DNA of 64,000 bases from Diadema setosum (taxonomy: Eukaryota > Echinodermata > Echinoidea > Diadematoida > Diadematidae): NCBI RefSeq assembly GCF_964275005.1, contig NC_092700.1:23669674-23733673 (forward strand). Reading direction: 5' to 3'. This document shows positions 1 to 10,348 of the stretch, in pieces (the first letter of the stretch is position 1; every line of letters starts with the position of its first letter). The notes beneath the pieces are model-generated. The model was not told where the DNA came from. It did not search any database and worked only from the letters and a program-made list of their open reading frames with translations. A program made the translations under genes and the position numbers.

Positions 1-626
1 GAACAAGGTCAACTCCTCAAAATATCCCTACTTTCCTTATATTTATGCACTGCCTGAAGGATTTTTTTTTTTCTTGATGTATGCATGTATAACCCAATAT
101 ATATTCTGTGGGAAGTTTCTTGCCAAAAGGTCAAAGGTCAAAGGTCAAGTGAAAGTGCTAAATTGCACTTCTTCCTCCATATCTCAAAAGTAACTCAAGG
201 TATTATCATGAAACTTACATATTTATGCATGTTCTACCTAACGGTGATTCTCTTTGGAACTGTGAGGTCAAAGGTCAAAGGCCAGGTTTAGATAATACTA
301 TTTTTACCATTTGATACTGAAATTATATTTTTTCTCAATACCTTGAAAATTACTCAGTGCATAAACTTATAAAAGGGTCAAAAGTCAAGTAAAAATCATC
401 AGTTCCCCCAAATACCTGCACTCTGACGTTTTAATCATTCATCCAATTGGACCTAGTTCTAGGAAAGTGAACATTCAGCACATTTGTGGCAAACCTGTCA
501 TTTTAATATTTTGCCAATTGTGTGAAACTGTCATCACACATTGTCAAGACATTGTACTATAGACCTATTAGGAGAATCATGCATTATGGCGGAGTCATAC
601 ACCAGTCGCCGTAGCGACATTTCTAG
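1..626 (+). mobile_element. Helitron-like non-autonomous element, right part (left part outside window)
   Basis: The segment matches the right half of the element at 10349-11690 from its first bases (AAGGTCAACTCCTCAAAAT). It shares repeated AAGGTCAAAGGTCA blocks and the same end: CATGCATTATGGCGGAG, hairpin GTCGCCGTAGCGAC (605-618), then ATTTCTAG (619-626) and T. A short hairpin followed closely by CTAG at an A/T insertion point is the Helitron 3' signature. No protein is encoded. An older Helentron-like variant is possible. Confidence 0.7.
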
Positions 627-654
627 TTTCTCTTTTTTTATTCTTTCCACTAAG

Positions 655-792
655 GAACTGATTCAAATGATCAAACATACCCACATTCCAGTCATCTGCA
701 TCTGCAATGACCGCAGCCACCCCAAGATCCGCTCCTTGGTCCACTACTGTTTTGACCTTCGCTTTCAGAGACCACGTGTGCAGCAAATTAAG
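655..792 (+). CDS. RFC1: RFC1 exon with sensor 1
   Basis: 46 codons, phase 0 at both ends. The acceptor is CCACTAAG and the donor AAG/GTGAGC. It begins ELIQMIKHTHIPVICICNDR; the Asn of CNDR is the AAA+ sensor-1 residue. It continues into the family-specific PKIRSLVHYCFDLRFQRP stretch. The acceptor lies only about 28 bp after the 3' end of a Helitron-like element. Confidence 0.95.
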
Positions 793-3700
793 GTGAGCCT
801 CCACCCACAGGATGCTTTTGAAGTTGTACAATTTTCTTACTTGTTCAGTTTTGATTGAATATCTGATTATCAGCTACAGTTTGATTTAAAATGATATTGC
901 AGTCAAACATATGATTGTTTGAATGATGTTATACCTGTCCAGCAATTGCTTGATCCTTAGATTATAATCTCAAAGTTCTAGTGCAATGATTATATTAACA
1001 CTGTGTGTTTTTTGGTCCTGGAATTTGCATTAACATTGTATGCATTGATTTTCTTCTGCCAAGAGTACGGCGTAGTCCAATTGACAAGTTTAATATGCTT
1101 GTGTCGAGTGTTATGGCTATTTTTGGTTGAAATGAATTTCAGTCACTTCAGGTACCATATCTTACATTTTGTGAAACTGAGTTCCCCTTTTTTTATTGCT
1201 AGAAATTATTTGGCATTCATTAAGTATTCTTGCCAAAGCAAGCTTCAGGTGAGCTATAGATTTGCCTTGTATACATTTCAGGAAAGGAATATGTTTGCGA
1301 AGCATATATTCATATATTGAATACATGTATATCAACTGAACGTGAAAATAGCATACTGTAAAACATGATATATTTGCGACATGAATTTTTTGTGAATTGG
1401 AGCTGATGGCCTTTTTTGCGCCATGATATTTTCGCGAACTGCCTCTGGCAATCAATGCATATAGTTTAGACAAGAACTTTAGCGTGCATTTTAATTTTGC
1501 GAATCTTGGCGCTCGCGAAATTCGCGGAATTAAAATGCACACGAACATTCCTCGTTTTACAGTAATTGAACCTGTCTTCCTGTCAGAATTTTAAAGCATT
1601 TTGATTGTACAGTTAAATTTCCTTTGGTGTTAGATTTTAATGATCATCGTATGATTATTCAAGATCTGAGTATCTCCAGAATATTTGCCACAGTCATAGG
1701 ATAGAAAAGAGTTATCACCTGCATAACTGTATGATTTATGAAAACAGGACACCAAGAACAAACATAGTTAGTGTAAGTTGTCTTTTTTCCATCATACCAA
1801 TGACCAGGGTGCCATGCTGTCAATAGCCCACAAAGAAGGCATCCAGATTCCTCCGGCCTCCCTGGACAACATGATCATGGCTGCCAACCAAGACGTCCGA
1901 CAGGTGAGATCTGTCAGATCTAACGGTTGACTGGCAGAATTTTACACCCTTCACAAATACAACATTTGGTACAAATACAAAATTTGGTACAAATACCAAA
2001 AGAGGATGTCAGATGATGTTTCTTCTGCTTTATGGTGGCATTTGGAAGTTAGAGTGCCTAACAGTGCTTCATAGCATACTTTTTAACTGATGTAGCTACT
2101 CCTCAAAGTCATTGGAAAGGGCTAAGTGACAATAACAAAGACAGCATATGAGTCAGATCATGAAAATTGCACACTTGCTCCAAAACAGTGATTTACAGTT
2201 TTTGAAACAAGTAGTGTTGTTTCTGCATTGTACTGCTCACAGGAAGTGTAGAAAAGATGTTCAATGCAGGATATGGCATGTTTTATTTGTCTACGAACGT
2301 TTTAAAGAGTGACTTACCTCATCCATCCTTTCAACTACTGCTTCACTCCCTTCTCCTTTCCTCCTCCCCCTTTCTTTCCACACCTTTCCTTCAGCAACAC
2401 CACCACCACCTTTTCATCATCCTTCATCATCATCATCCCCACACTCCTTCAACACATTGTAGTGCAAGTAGAGGCTATCTGGTCTGTGTGGAACTGAAAA
2501 GTGGAAGTACTGTATATGTGATGCTGATGTACCTGTTGGTTTGCTTCCATATTTTGTTTGACAGGTGTTACATAACTTGAGTATGTGGAGTGCTGGACAG
2601 AAGAAGATGGATGCTGACCAGATGGACACGGACTCAAAGAATGCCAAGAAGGATCTTAAATTGGTGAGGAAGAAGAGTTTGAGCTAATCCATGATTTTTA
2701 TGGGCAGTGATGTTGGAGCGTCATCGTAAGGTGTATGATTAGCAAGTCTACCCCCCCCCCCATGCTATTTTATCTGTGTTTATACAGCTTTGTTGGCAGT
2801 CGACATGGACATGGTTGGGAGGTTTGATAGTGTAGGGCATGTTATGTATTACAAATGACCTAGCTGATGCACGTTTTTAATTCGGCGTAATCTGTGTTAC
2901 ATATATCAAGCAAAAATATGTGTGTACATTTACTGAACTTCTGCACAACATTAAACAGCTGTGTTTATCATATATACATGAATGAAATTGAGGTCCATCT
3001 AGCTCAGGTACTTATGTTTTCTGTCTGTTTCCTGTGAACATTTGAGTCCTGATTTCATGTGTTCTTATGAGTTTGCAAATTGGACTGATTGGAATATCAT
3101 CCTTATCAATTTGTAGATGTGATCTTTATGATAGTGATGATAACCCTACTTATTGTACAAATTTGTTTGATGAATGATGCTTTTGGCTTTAAATACCATC
3201 TTTGATAAGCCAGAGAAAACTAAGAAGACTGCATTGTGCATTTCTATCATTTCTCTATTTTGCTCCCACGATCAAGGGTCCCTGGGATGTTGTGAGGCAA
3301 GTTTTCTCAGCCAAGGATCAGAAGAACATGAGCTTCATTGACAAATCTGACCTCTTCTTCCACGACTACTCCATAGCGCCTCTCTTTGTGCAGGAGAACT
3401 ACCTCAGTGTAGTCCCAGAGAAAGCAAAGTATGTATGGTAGTGAGTCTGCCATTCAATTGTCTGTCTGTTGGTTACTAGAGTGCAGGAGTACTTAGTAGA
3501 TGTAAAACTGCATCACTTTTTTTGAATTTCAGTTTGATTAACCCTAACTAGGCCGGGGGGGGGGGGGGGGGGGCCTCCGAGGCCCCCCCCCCTTGACGTT
3601 TCGCGCGATGTATCGCTATCGCGAGAAGCTATTGCCGCGACGTTTCATGACTTTTTTCTTTCGAGTCTCCCGCATCTTTTGACACCAAATTTGCGATGCC

Positions 3701-6700
3701 CAGGTGTGTGGTTCCGAAGTTGCGCATAAATATGCATGTGCATGTCAGACCAAAAATTGCTCAAAAACGTGAATTTGTGTACAATTTCAATGCAAACTGT
3801 GTTTACAGGCAAATTTCATAAAAGCCTGATTATTTTGGGGTTTTATGGATTAAAATCAATAAATAACGCATTTTCTTGTTGGGAACAATGTCACGGACAA
3901 ATTTCATCGAAAAAACAATGGAAAACATAAAGTCGAAAAAACAAAGAAATACATAAGAAATTCAAAAAACAATAAAATACTTAGGAAATTTTTTCTGATT
4001 GCGCAATTTTTTTCTCTTACATTTGCTAAGGACACTAAAAAGAATATTTACACAAAAAATGTGCCTGTTTTGAGCTTTATTTAGTGATTTATACCAAATT
4101 GTCTGATTTCATGCATCATTATGCATAAATTAGCATAATTTAGTGTAAATGATAATTTTTGAAAAAATTAACTTCATGGTACTTTAGATTACATCATAGG
4201 CAATGCGTGTGCCAATTTTCGTCGTGATCGCGTGGTCGACGGCCGAGATCCGGAGGGGGGGCCTGGGAGCCCCCCCCCCCCCCCCCCCGGCTCTATCATC
4301 TACCTGAATAGCCCGGCCTAGTTAGGGTTAAAGGCATAATTTACCATTTGCAGATGAAACAAAAACCCAACATTAATGCTTTAAAATAGTTCTAAAATGT
4401 GAGTTACGGATAGAAACAACCACTGTCAAAATTTGAATCCGTATAATCGATGTTAAGTGTTGTTAAATACACAAAATGTGAACAATAGTTATAACAAAAA
4501 TGTTTCCAGACTAAAGCGTATACAGTTACGGTTTATTGAGAAAAACCCTGATATCTCCTTATATTTTAGGTTTTATTGCAAATATTTCATACGGTAGGAT
4601 GTTTTATGATACAACAGACCCACACACATGCATCAAATGTGATATCCTGAACATTTTTGAAATCACTGCTCCCAAATGTAAACTGGACCTTTAAAGATGG
4701 ATACCTTTGCTGTGTTGTATTAATATTAATGGCGGGACTTCCCTGGGATCTTTGCTTTGAGTTGATGTGACCATCCCTCAGAAATAACATAAACTGGAGG
4801 TTCCATGTGCGAGGGACTCACAATCCACTCATGTAAAAGATCATGTTTCATTCATTCATTGCAAATAGTAGGTTGCGTAACCTGATGAAGTGGTCCACCC
4901 CAAAGTCTCCCAACTCGGTTCCATGGAAGACCAGCTATTAAACCATATGGATAAAGCGCATATCACTAAAGTCCACTATGCACAGTTAGTTCAGTTTGAT
5001 ATGGGCTATCTAGCCATGATCTTGTCAGATTGAAAATGGATACAACAAACATTATTTTTAATCTTATGCAATGTTGATTTTTTTTTTCTTCCTGCTAGAG
5101 GAGACATCAAGAAGCACCTTGACCTCATCAGCATTGCGGCAGACAGTCTGTGCCAGAGTGACCTGGTGGAGAAGACGATCAGGTCCCGCATGCACTGGAG
5201 ACTGCTACCACTACAGGTACATAGATACCGGGGCAATTTATAATCAGGAAGATCTGGTAACCTCTTTGGAAAGGCAGCAGCCTATAATCTAGTCATAGGA
5301 TGCAGCCATGATATTTGCTGTAACGCAAAACGTCTGGTGTGTCTTTGCTAAGTGATACGTCTGATGCTGCGAGACTACAAACAGTGGATGCACATGAAGC
5401 ATGCACCGCATATAGCCACTCGTCTTTCTTTGGTCATTGTTTTCTCAAAAATTCGTAGTTGATAATACGAAAACAATGACTGAAGCAAGACGAGTGGATA
5501 TAGGTGGTGGATAACTCTGCGCAGAGGTAACATTCAAAGAACAATTCAAAGTTTCAGTCTTTCCACTTGCCATGTAATTTTATGGCTCCCAAGAAAGTAG
5601 GGCGTGTGTAGTTGATGCTTAAAAAAAATCATGTGTTTGTCGTTATCATCAATAGTGACTATGACCAGGGTTAAAGTAACTCAGAGAAATTATTTTCTTT
5701 TCTCTCTTCAAAGTTTTCATTATGATATGCCTTGGTCGGTAAAGTTTCATTATGATATGCCTTGGTATTTAATGGACATGAATGCTAATGCCTCATCTGA
5801 ATGTGGATTTAGTTATGCAAGTTTGTTGGCTAGTTTGCGTAATTGTTCATGCAGCATAAGTGTTGATGCTGGATTAGTGTGTTTCTTTTTGTCCTCACAC
5901 TGACATGAACTTTGTGCTGTTTTCTAGGCTGTGTTTGCCAGTGTGATTCCCGGCACAGCCTTGCAGGGTTACATGGGTCACATGATCAACTTCCCCAGCT
6001 GGCTCGGCAAGAACTCGACGAGGGGCAAGAATTTCCGTCTCCTACAAGAGCTGCAGATGCACACCAGAATGAGGTGGGCTGTTGTCAACAAGGGTACCTT
6101 GAAAAGTTTGACCATAAATGATTTTTTTTTTCATATGTTTTTTTTTTTTTATTAATCATGTATGTTTACATGCTGCCTCCTGTGCTATTTAATGATTCAG
6201 AGTTTGTGTTTTGATATGAATACACATCATGCCCCATTGAAATTCAAATACTTGGCTTCGTACATGACTAATTGATCTATTTGCAGATGAGCATGCAAAC
6301 ATGTATCCACAAAGATCTCTCATTGTATTTCATCGGTCTTTGTTGTTTCTGAAGGGAAGCTTTGAGAGATATGAGATATGAAATATGTGTAGACTAATAT
6401 TGATAGGCATATACTCATTACAGAAGGAAAAGTGAATCATTAAACAGGAAGTAATATATGGATCTTCAATTCATAATCAAAATTTTACTAGGGTATAGAG
6501 ACTGTCAATAGCATTTTTGTTCAGATTGTGGTATTTTCTACCTGTATCTTGCTTTAATTAAAACTGTAATGCATCTAGATGTATATGGTTGTAATTGCAT
6601 GCATGTATCTATTCACAACTTAATGTATTTCCATCTCCATCCCTCTACCCCCACCTTCATCACCACCATCACTGCTACCATTGCTGCCACCACCACCATC

Positions 6701-9493
6701 ACCACAACCAACACCATCACCACCACCATCACCACCATCCCCATCACCATCACCATCACCATCACCACCACCATCACCATCACCACAACCAACACCATCA
6801 CCACCACCATCACCACCACCATCACCATCACCAACACCATCACCAACACCATCACCACCACCATTACCACCACCATCACCACCACCACCACCATCACCAT
6901 CACCATCACCATCACCATCACCACCACCATCACCATCACCATCACCATCACCACCACCATCACCATCACCATCACCAACACCAATACCAATACAATCACC
7001 ACCACCACCAACACCACTGCCATCCCCACTACCACCACCACCACCAACACCATCACCAACACCATCACCACCACCACCACCGTCATCACCAACACCAATG
7101 CTACCACCACCTCCACCACCACCACCATTTCTACACCCTCCCCCTACCCCTTTCCACTGAGCAGGACTTCAGCCTCCATCCGGGACCTTAACCAGGAGTA
7201 TCTGCCACGCCTCCGGCGGTTCCTGACCGACCCCCTGATAGAGCGGGAGGCGGAAGGGGTGGAGGACACTGTCCAGTTGATGTGCGACTACGACCTACTA
7301 AGGGAAGACCTGGATAGCCTACTGGAGGTCACCCAGTACTCCGGCTTCAGGGAACCCATGTCAAGGGTCCCCTCAAAGGTACACAGATCAACTCTTTACA
7401 TTACAGGGTGGTCCACAAGGGGTTTCAGCATTTTCCTGCAACATGCTCAAATTCTTGCGCAACATCCTCAACTCTTGTGCAACATCATCAAAAGCCAGCA
7501 ACATGCTATGCAACATCCTCAAGAATGTGCAACAAGCTCAAACTATAACATATTCAAACATGTGCAAAACATGCATGAAACATCAATTTACCTGGTACTT
7601 TGATTTTGTGTGCAAAACATGAGAGGGAACATTAAGAGTAAGCAGCACAAAGACAGATAAGCTGCAAAATATTACATACTACATGCTGGTGATGTGTACT
7701 CCGTGCACATTTCTGCAATATTCTCCGATTCTGAGCTTGCAACATACTCAAATTTCAAGTTGTGGACCACCCTGCATTGTAAGTTTCTCTTTTTATCCAT
7801 GGATTGTCCTGTATTATGTTATGCAGTTGACAGTGTCCAACAGTGGGTGCAGATTTTGAAAACAAATTTTGCATTCTTTATAAGTTCTGAAAGGAATAGA
7901 GTGATGCAGATGTAATGCAGCATTGCTGAGTATAAAATATCATGCTCAAACTAAAAGATAAAAAGCATTTCATCAGAAATTCTCTTGACTGTGTTGTGTG
8001 TGCTGTCCTGTCCAGGTGAAGGCGGCCCTGACCAGAACCTACAACAAGGGGAGTCACATGACCCCGTACGCCATCGAGGCCGGGAAGAAGAAGAAGGGGC
8101 GAGGAGGAGGAGGTGGGGCAGGGCTCGCTGGCACGGAAGCGGGCCTTCTGGAAGAAGAGGAGGAAGGAGGAGGAGGAGGAGGCACCCAAGGGGAGGAGGC
8201 GGGGAGTGATAACGAGGAGGAGGAGGATGTTATCGGAGGCATGGTCAAGGTGAGGGAAGAACAGCGTAATACATAATGTCTGTGGGCAGCGGGAAGGGGG
8301 GTAACATTGTGGGTACGGTTTTAGAACATTTAACCCTTAAAGGGATGGTACAGTTTAGATTGAGATGGTGCGACAAGTTTCCAACGTTTTTTTATGATGA
8401 ATTTTAGAGATAATGAGAAACCTCTTAGGAAATATAAAGAGCATATAATTCTAAGAGAAACTCAAAGTTGATTTGATTACAATTGGTTTTGAAATGGCTG
8501 AGATATCCAAAACAAAGTAATCCTAATAAAAGGTGGGACCCACCTTTTATTAGGAGCACTTTGTTTTACTCTGTTTCTGGATATCTCAGCCATTTCAAAA
8601 CCAATTTTCATCAGAATCTGAATCCTTGCCTCAACCAATACTTTACCGTCCCTTTATTGTATTGCAGGGAGGTGTAAATTTCCAACCCGTTTTGTCAGCA
8701 ATCATTTCATTTAACAGCAGCAACACAACTTACACTGATGTGATATCAACCTGTTCCTTCTGCAATTTTCCAAGAATCTTCAATGTCCCCATAACAAGAT
8801 TCTTTTGCCCATCAGCAATAAACAGGTTGTTATGACGGGTTGATGATTCACCTGTGCGAAATCAGCCAGGCAGTACATGTATTCCCTTTCCACAGTCAAC
8901 TGCATACAATGTAGGTGCCATCAAACAATGCAAAATATTGATCAAACAGGAGACATGAGTAGAGTTTGCACTGGGTTTGCAGATTGTTTTGCAGAATACC
9001 CTGCCATGACCTTGCTGTACCAGAATACTACTTCTTCTACTTTTATGTACAAAGAATGACTCTGTCTAAGAGTCATCCTTTGTACATAATGTATCGTCTA
9101 ATGCACAGTTAGTTAAATTGTAACCTGTGGGTCTTGACTAACAGAAGAAGTTGTCATACAGACATATGGCAAATTTCCTTCCCTTTTTAATGACACTTAT
9201 TTTTCTTTTAATGCTCATACACATTTTAACATTGTAGCATATACAACCGTAACTTCAATGATTCTGTATTAAAAACAATGTTTAATTCTGCTTGCTAGGG
9301 CACAATCAGTTCATATGATTATGCTTCATGATTTTTAATCTATGCCCTTTTCTGATTCCCCTGTTTGCAGATGAAGAAAGGATCATCAAAAGCAGCAGCG
9401 GCATCGTCAACCACCAGCAAGGGCCAGGGGTCAAAGGGCAAAGGTCCCATGAAGGGAAAAGCTCAACCAAAGTCGCGGGGCAGGTCAAAATGA
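655..9493 (+). CDS. RFC1: Replication factor C subunit 1, last nine coding exons (5' partial)
   Basis: Large subunit of the RFC clamp loader, which opens PCNA and loads it on primer-template DNA in the nucleus. Exons 655-792, 1808-1903, 2565-2663, 3277-3428, 5099-5216, 5928-6073, 7165-7378, 8016-8249 and 9371-9493 all have AG/GT borders and join in one frame: 1320 bp, 439 codons plus TGA. The piece runs from sensor 1 (ICNDR) through HYCFDLRFQRPRV, the helical lid (NQDVRQVLHNLSMW) and the RFC1 C-terminal domain (DKSDLFFHDYSIAPLFVQEN, FPSWLGK) to a basic tail. Human RFC1 (1148 residues) has a similar length from this point. Walker A, Walker B and the BRCT domain must lie left of the window. The family call is firm; exact borders are inferred from splice consensus and similarity. 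Confidence 0.96.
1354..1564. mobile_element. TA-flanked MITE in RFC1 intron
   Basis: Inverted ends TACTGTAAAAC (1354-1364) and GTTTTACAGTA (1554-1564), with TA as likely target duplication. The interior is full of TTCGCGAA-type words. Size and ends fit a Tc1/mariner-type MITE. It has no coding capacity. Confidence 0.7.
1808..1903 (+). CDS. RFC1: RFC1 exon, AAA+ helical lid
   Basis: 32 codons, phase 0/0, acceptor CCAG and donor CAG/GTGAGA. It encodes GAMLSIAHKEGIQIPP and ends in AANQDVRQ, matching the conserved NQDIRQ sensor-2 region of RFC1. It is read directly from the sequence and has no start codon of its own. Confidence 0.94.
2565..2663 (+). CDS. RFC1: RFC1 exon, end of lid and linker
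   Basis: 33 codons, phase 0/0, acceptor TTTGACAG and donor TTG/GTGAGG. It starts VLHNLSMW, continuing the preceding NQDVRQ as in human RFC1, then a charged linker rich in D, K and M. Confidence 0.93.
3277..3428 (+). CDS. RFC1: RFC1 exon, start of C-terminal domain
   Basis: 152 bp, phase 0 in and phase 2 out (AAA GCA AA/GTATGT). It starts GPWDVVRQVFSAKDQ and carries DKSDLFFHDYSIAPLFVQEN, nearly identical to the vertebrate RFC1 C-terminal domain. The intron that follows holds the piggyBac-like MITE. Confidence 0.95.
3538..4331. mobile_element. piggyBac-like MITE with G/C homopolymer flanks
   Basis: The left end TTAACCCTAACTAGGCCGGG (3538-3557) is matched by its exact reverse complement at 4312-4331. 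TTAA at both ends is the piggyBac target duplication and CCC starts the TIR, as in that superfamily. Just inside are long G runs and C runs, then GACGTTTCGCGCGATG. The interior is AT-rich without transposase. It sits in the intron between RFC1 exons 3277-3428 and 5099-5216. Confidence 0.82.
5099..5216 (+). CDS. RFC1: RFC1 exon, C-terminal domain
   Basis: 118 bp; the first base completes a Lys codon, and it ends in phase 0 (CTACAG/GTACAT). It encodes GDIKKHLDLISIAADSLCQS and ends RSRMHWRLLPLQ. The acceptor has a long T tract (TTTTTTTTTTCTTCCTGCTAG). Confidence 0.94.
5928..6073 (+). CDS. RFC1: RFC1 exon, C-terminal domain
   Basis: 146 bp, phase 0 in and phase 2 out (ATG AG/GTGGGC). It begins AVFASVIPGTALQGYMGH and has FPSWLGKNS, matching human FPSWLGKHS. 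It ends LQMHTRM plus a split Arg codon. Confidence 0.94.
6658..7137. repeat. ATC/ACC trinucleotide-type microsatellite
   Basis: About 480 bp of CAC/CAT triplets with occasional CAA interruptions (positions such as 6715-6960 are almost pure). All three plus frames are open, giving artificial His-, Thr- or Pro-rich reading frames. It ends about 30 bp before the RFC1 exon starting at 7165. Confidence 0.95.
7165..7378 (+). CDS. RFC1: RFC1 exon, C-terminal domain
   Basis: 214 bp; the first G completes Arg, and it ends SRVPSK/GTACAC in phase 0. It encodes TSASIRDLNQEYLPRL and a helical DYDLLREDLDSLLEVTQYSG segment matching the human YYLMKEDFENIMEISSWGG region. The ATC/ACC microsatellite ends about 30 bp before its acceptor, so the reading frame runs openly into repeat that is not part of the protein. 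Confidence 0.93.
7397..7782. mobile_element. MITE with CAGGGTGGTCCACAA inverted ends
   Basis: CAGGGTGGTCCACAA (7404-7418) pairs with TTGTGGACCACCCTG (7760-7774), and the flanking TTACA/TGTAA words extend the match imperfectly. The interior repeats CAACAT-CTCAA words. CAGGG ends resemble hAT elements, but I see no clear 8-bp duplication. It begins about 19 bp after an RFC1 splice donor. Confidence 0.65.
8016..8249 (+). CDS. RFC1: RFC1 exon, end of C-terminal domain plus Gly/Glu-rich segment
   Basis: 78 codons, phase 0/0. It opens VKAALTRTYNKGSHMTPYAI, matching human VKAAFTRAYNKEAHLTPYSL, then turns low-complexity: KKKKG, runs of five and six Gly, a five-Glu run and a four-Glu run. Human RFC1 is also acidic and lysine-rich here but lacks the Gly runs. 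The DNA is purine-rich (GGA/GAG), suggesting microsatellite-like growth inside the exon. Confidence 0.9.
8337..8658. mobile_element. Fold-back TTAA MITE, family A, copy 1
   Basis: It starts TTAAAGGGATGGTACAG and folds on itself: CAATTGGTTTTGAAATGGC (8480s) pairs with GCCATTTCAAAACCAATTTT (8590s), and TAATAAAAGGTGGG pairs with CCCACCTTTTATTA at the centre. The right end (CCGTCCCTTTATT) is degraded. A fuller copy is at 43127-43510. It lies in the last RFC1 intron. Confidence 0.75.
9371..9493 (+). CDS. RFC1: RFC1 terminal exon, basic tail and stop
   Basis: 40 codons plus TGA, acceptor TTTGCAG. The product is MKKGSSKAAAASS...SKGKGPMKGK...PKSRGRSK, a Lys/Ser/Gly-rich tail like the human KGKGKSSKK end, probably DNA-binding or part of a nuclear targeting signal. 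The same frame stops at 9491-9493. Confidence 0.9.
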   Translation: MKKGSSKAAAASSTTSKGQGSKGKGPMKGKAQPKSRGRSK

Positions 9494-9581
9494 TTTCTGT
9501 ATGTATTCCCCCCCCCCCCCCACCCCCAGTCTGTTATGCCTAGCATCAAGCTGCTTCTGTGGAGGGAGAAATTCATTGAGC

Positions 9582-9587
9582 AATAAA
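9582..9587 (+). promoter_or_regulatory. Possible RFC1 polyadenylation signal
   Basis: AATAAA lies 89 bp after the RFC1 stop, in CAATAAAAAAGGGG. The position fits a short 3' UTR, but the hexamer alone is weak evidence. Confidence 0.4.
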
Positions 9588-9599
9588 AAAGGGGAAAAA

Positions 9600-10348
9600 A
9601 CTAGTTGTGACAGCCGTAGACATGATGGAATGCAAATTGTGTTCAGGTAGTACCTGAAGAACAAGTACGTGTGTAAGCTCAAGTGGTCGAAAATAAGTTT
9701 CTTATGGCGTGTATGATACCAATAGGCTGACAGCATCATCTTGTCTGCTGCTGTGTTGAAATGCTAGTCCCTCAGTGGAATATTTCTGGGTCGAAATGTT
9801 ACATTTTTCTTGGTATTTTACACCATTTGCGTCCATGGCATGACACTATAGTGTTGCAAAGTTGTAAGCCAGTAACATCGCTCTACAAGATATCATGGAT
9901 AGAGTTATTTTGTAGATTAGATAGTGACTATTTTCAATATGCCTAATTCAGTGTAAATGAGCATTTGATATGATTGATTTGGCCACCATTCAAGCATACA
10001 ACATCAAGAGACCTGTTTGAGTCCTGGCATACAATGCCTCAGAATTCCTTTCAATGGCATTATCCTTTGTTTACATGTGATGTAAGAGGCATGAATGTGC
10101 TGAAAAATGCATTCATGCAAAGCAATGTGCTATTTAGCCATAAATATGACAATTGTATGCTTTGTGTACATTAATTAATTGATATGTGTTTTCTAGGGTC
10201 TGGATATGCAAGATCCCTAATTGAAAGAAATTCACACAACAGAATTAGATCCCTAATTGATAGAAATTCACACAACAGAATAATGGAATTCCACTCAATC
10301 GACAGCTTGGAACAGTCCTGATTGAACCTACAACAGAATGTGCTTTTT
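9600..10348. other. Intergenic, no gene seen
   Basis: After RFC1 the sequence is AT-rich and no reading frame is recognisable. The only structure is a direct repeat of 36 bp, AGATCCCTAATTGA(A/T)AGAA and following bases, present twice at 10210-10281 just before the Helitron-like element. Confidence 0.6.

Noticed and set aside
1162..1548. 128-codon minus frame
   Set aside because: Overlaps the TA-flanked MITE and has no domain, splice context or codon bias.
6569..7603. Long plus-strand frames (His-, Thr- or Pro-rich, up to 344 codons)
   Set aside because: They translate the ATC/ACC microsatellite; only 7165-7378 is a real RFC1 exon.
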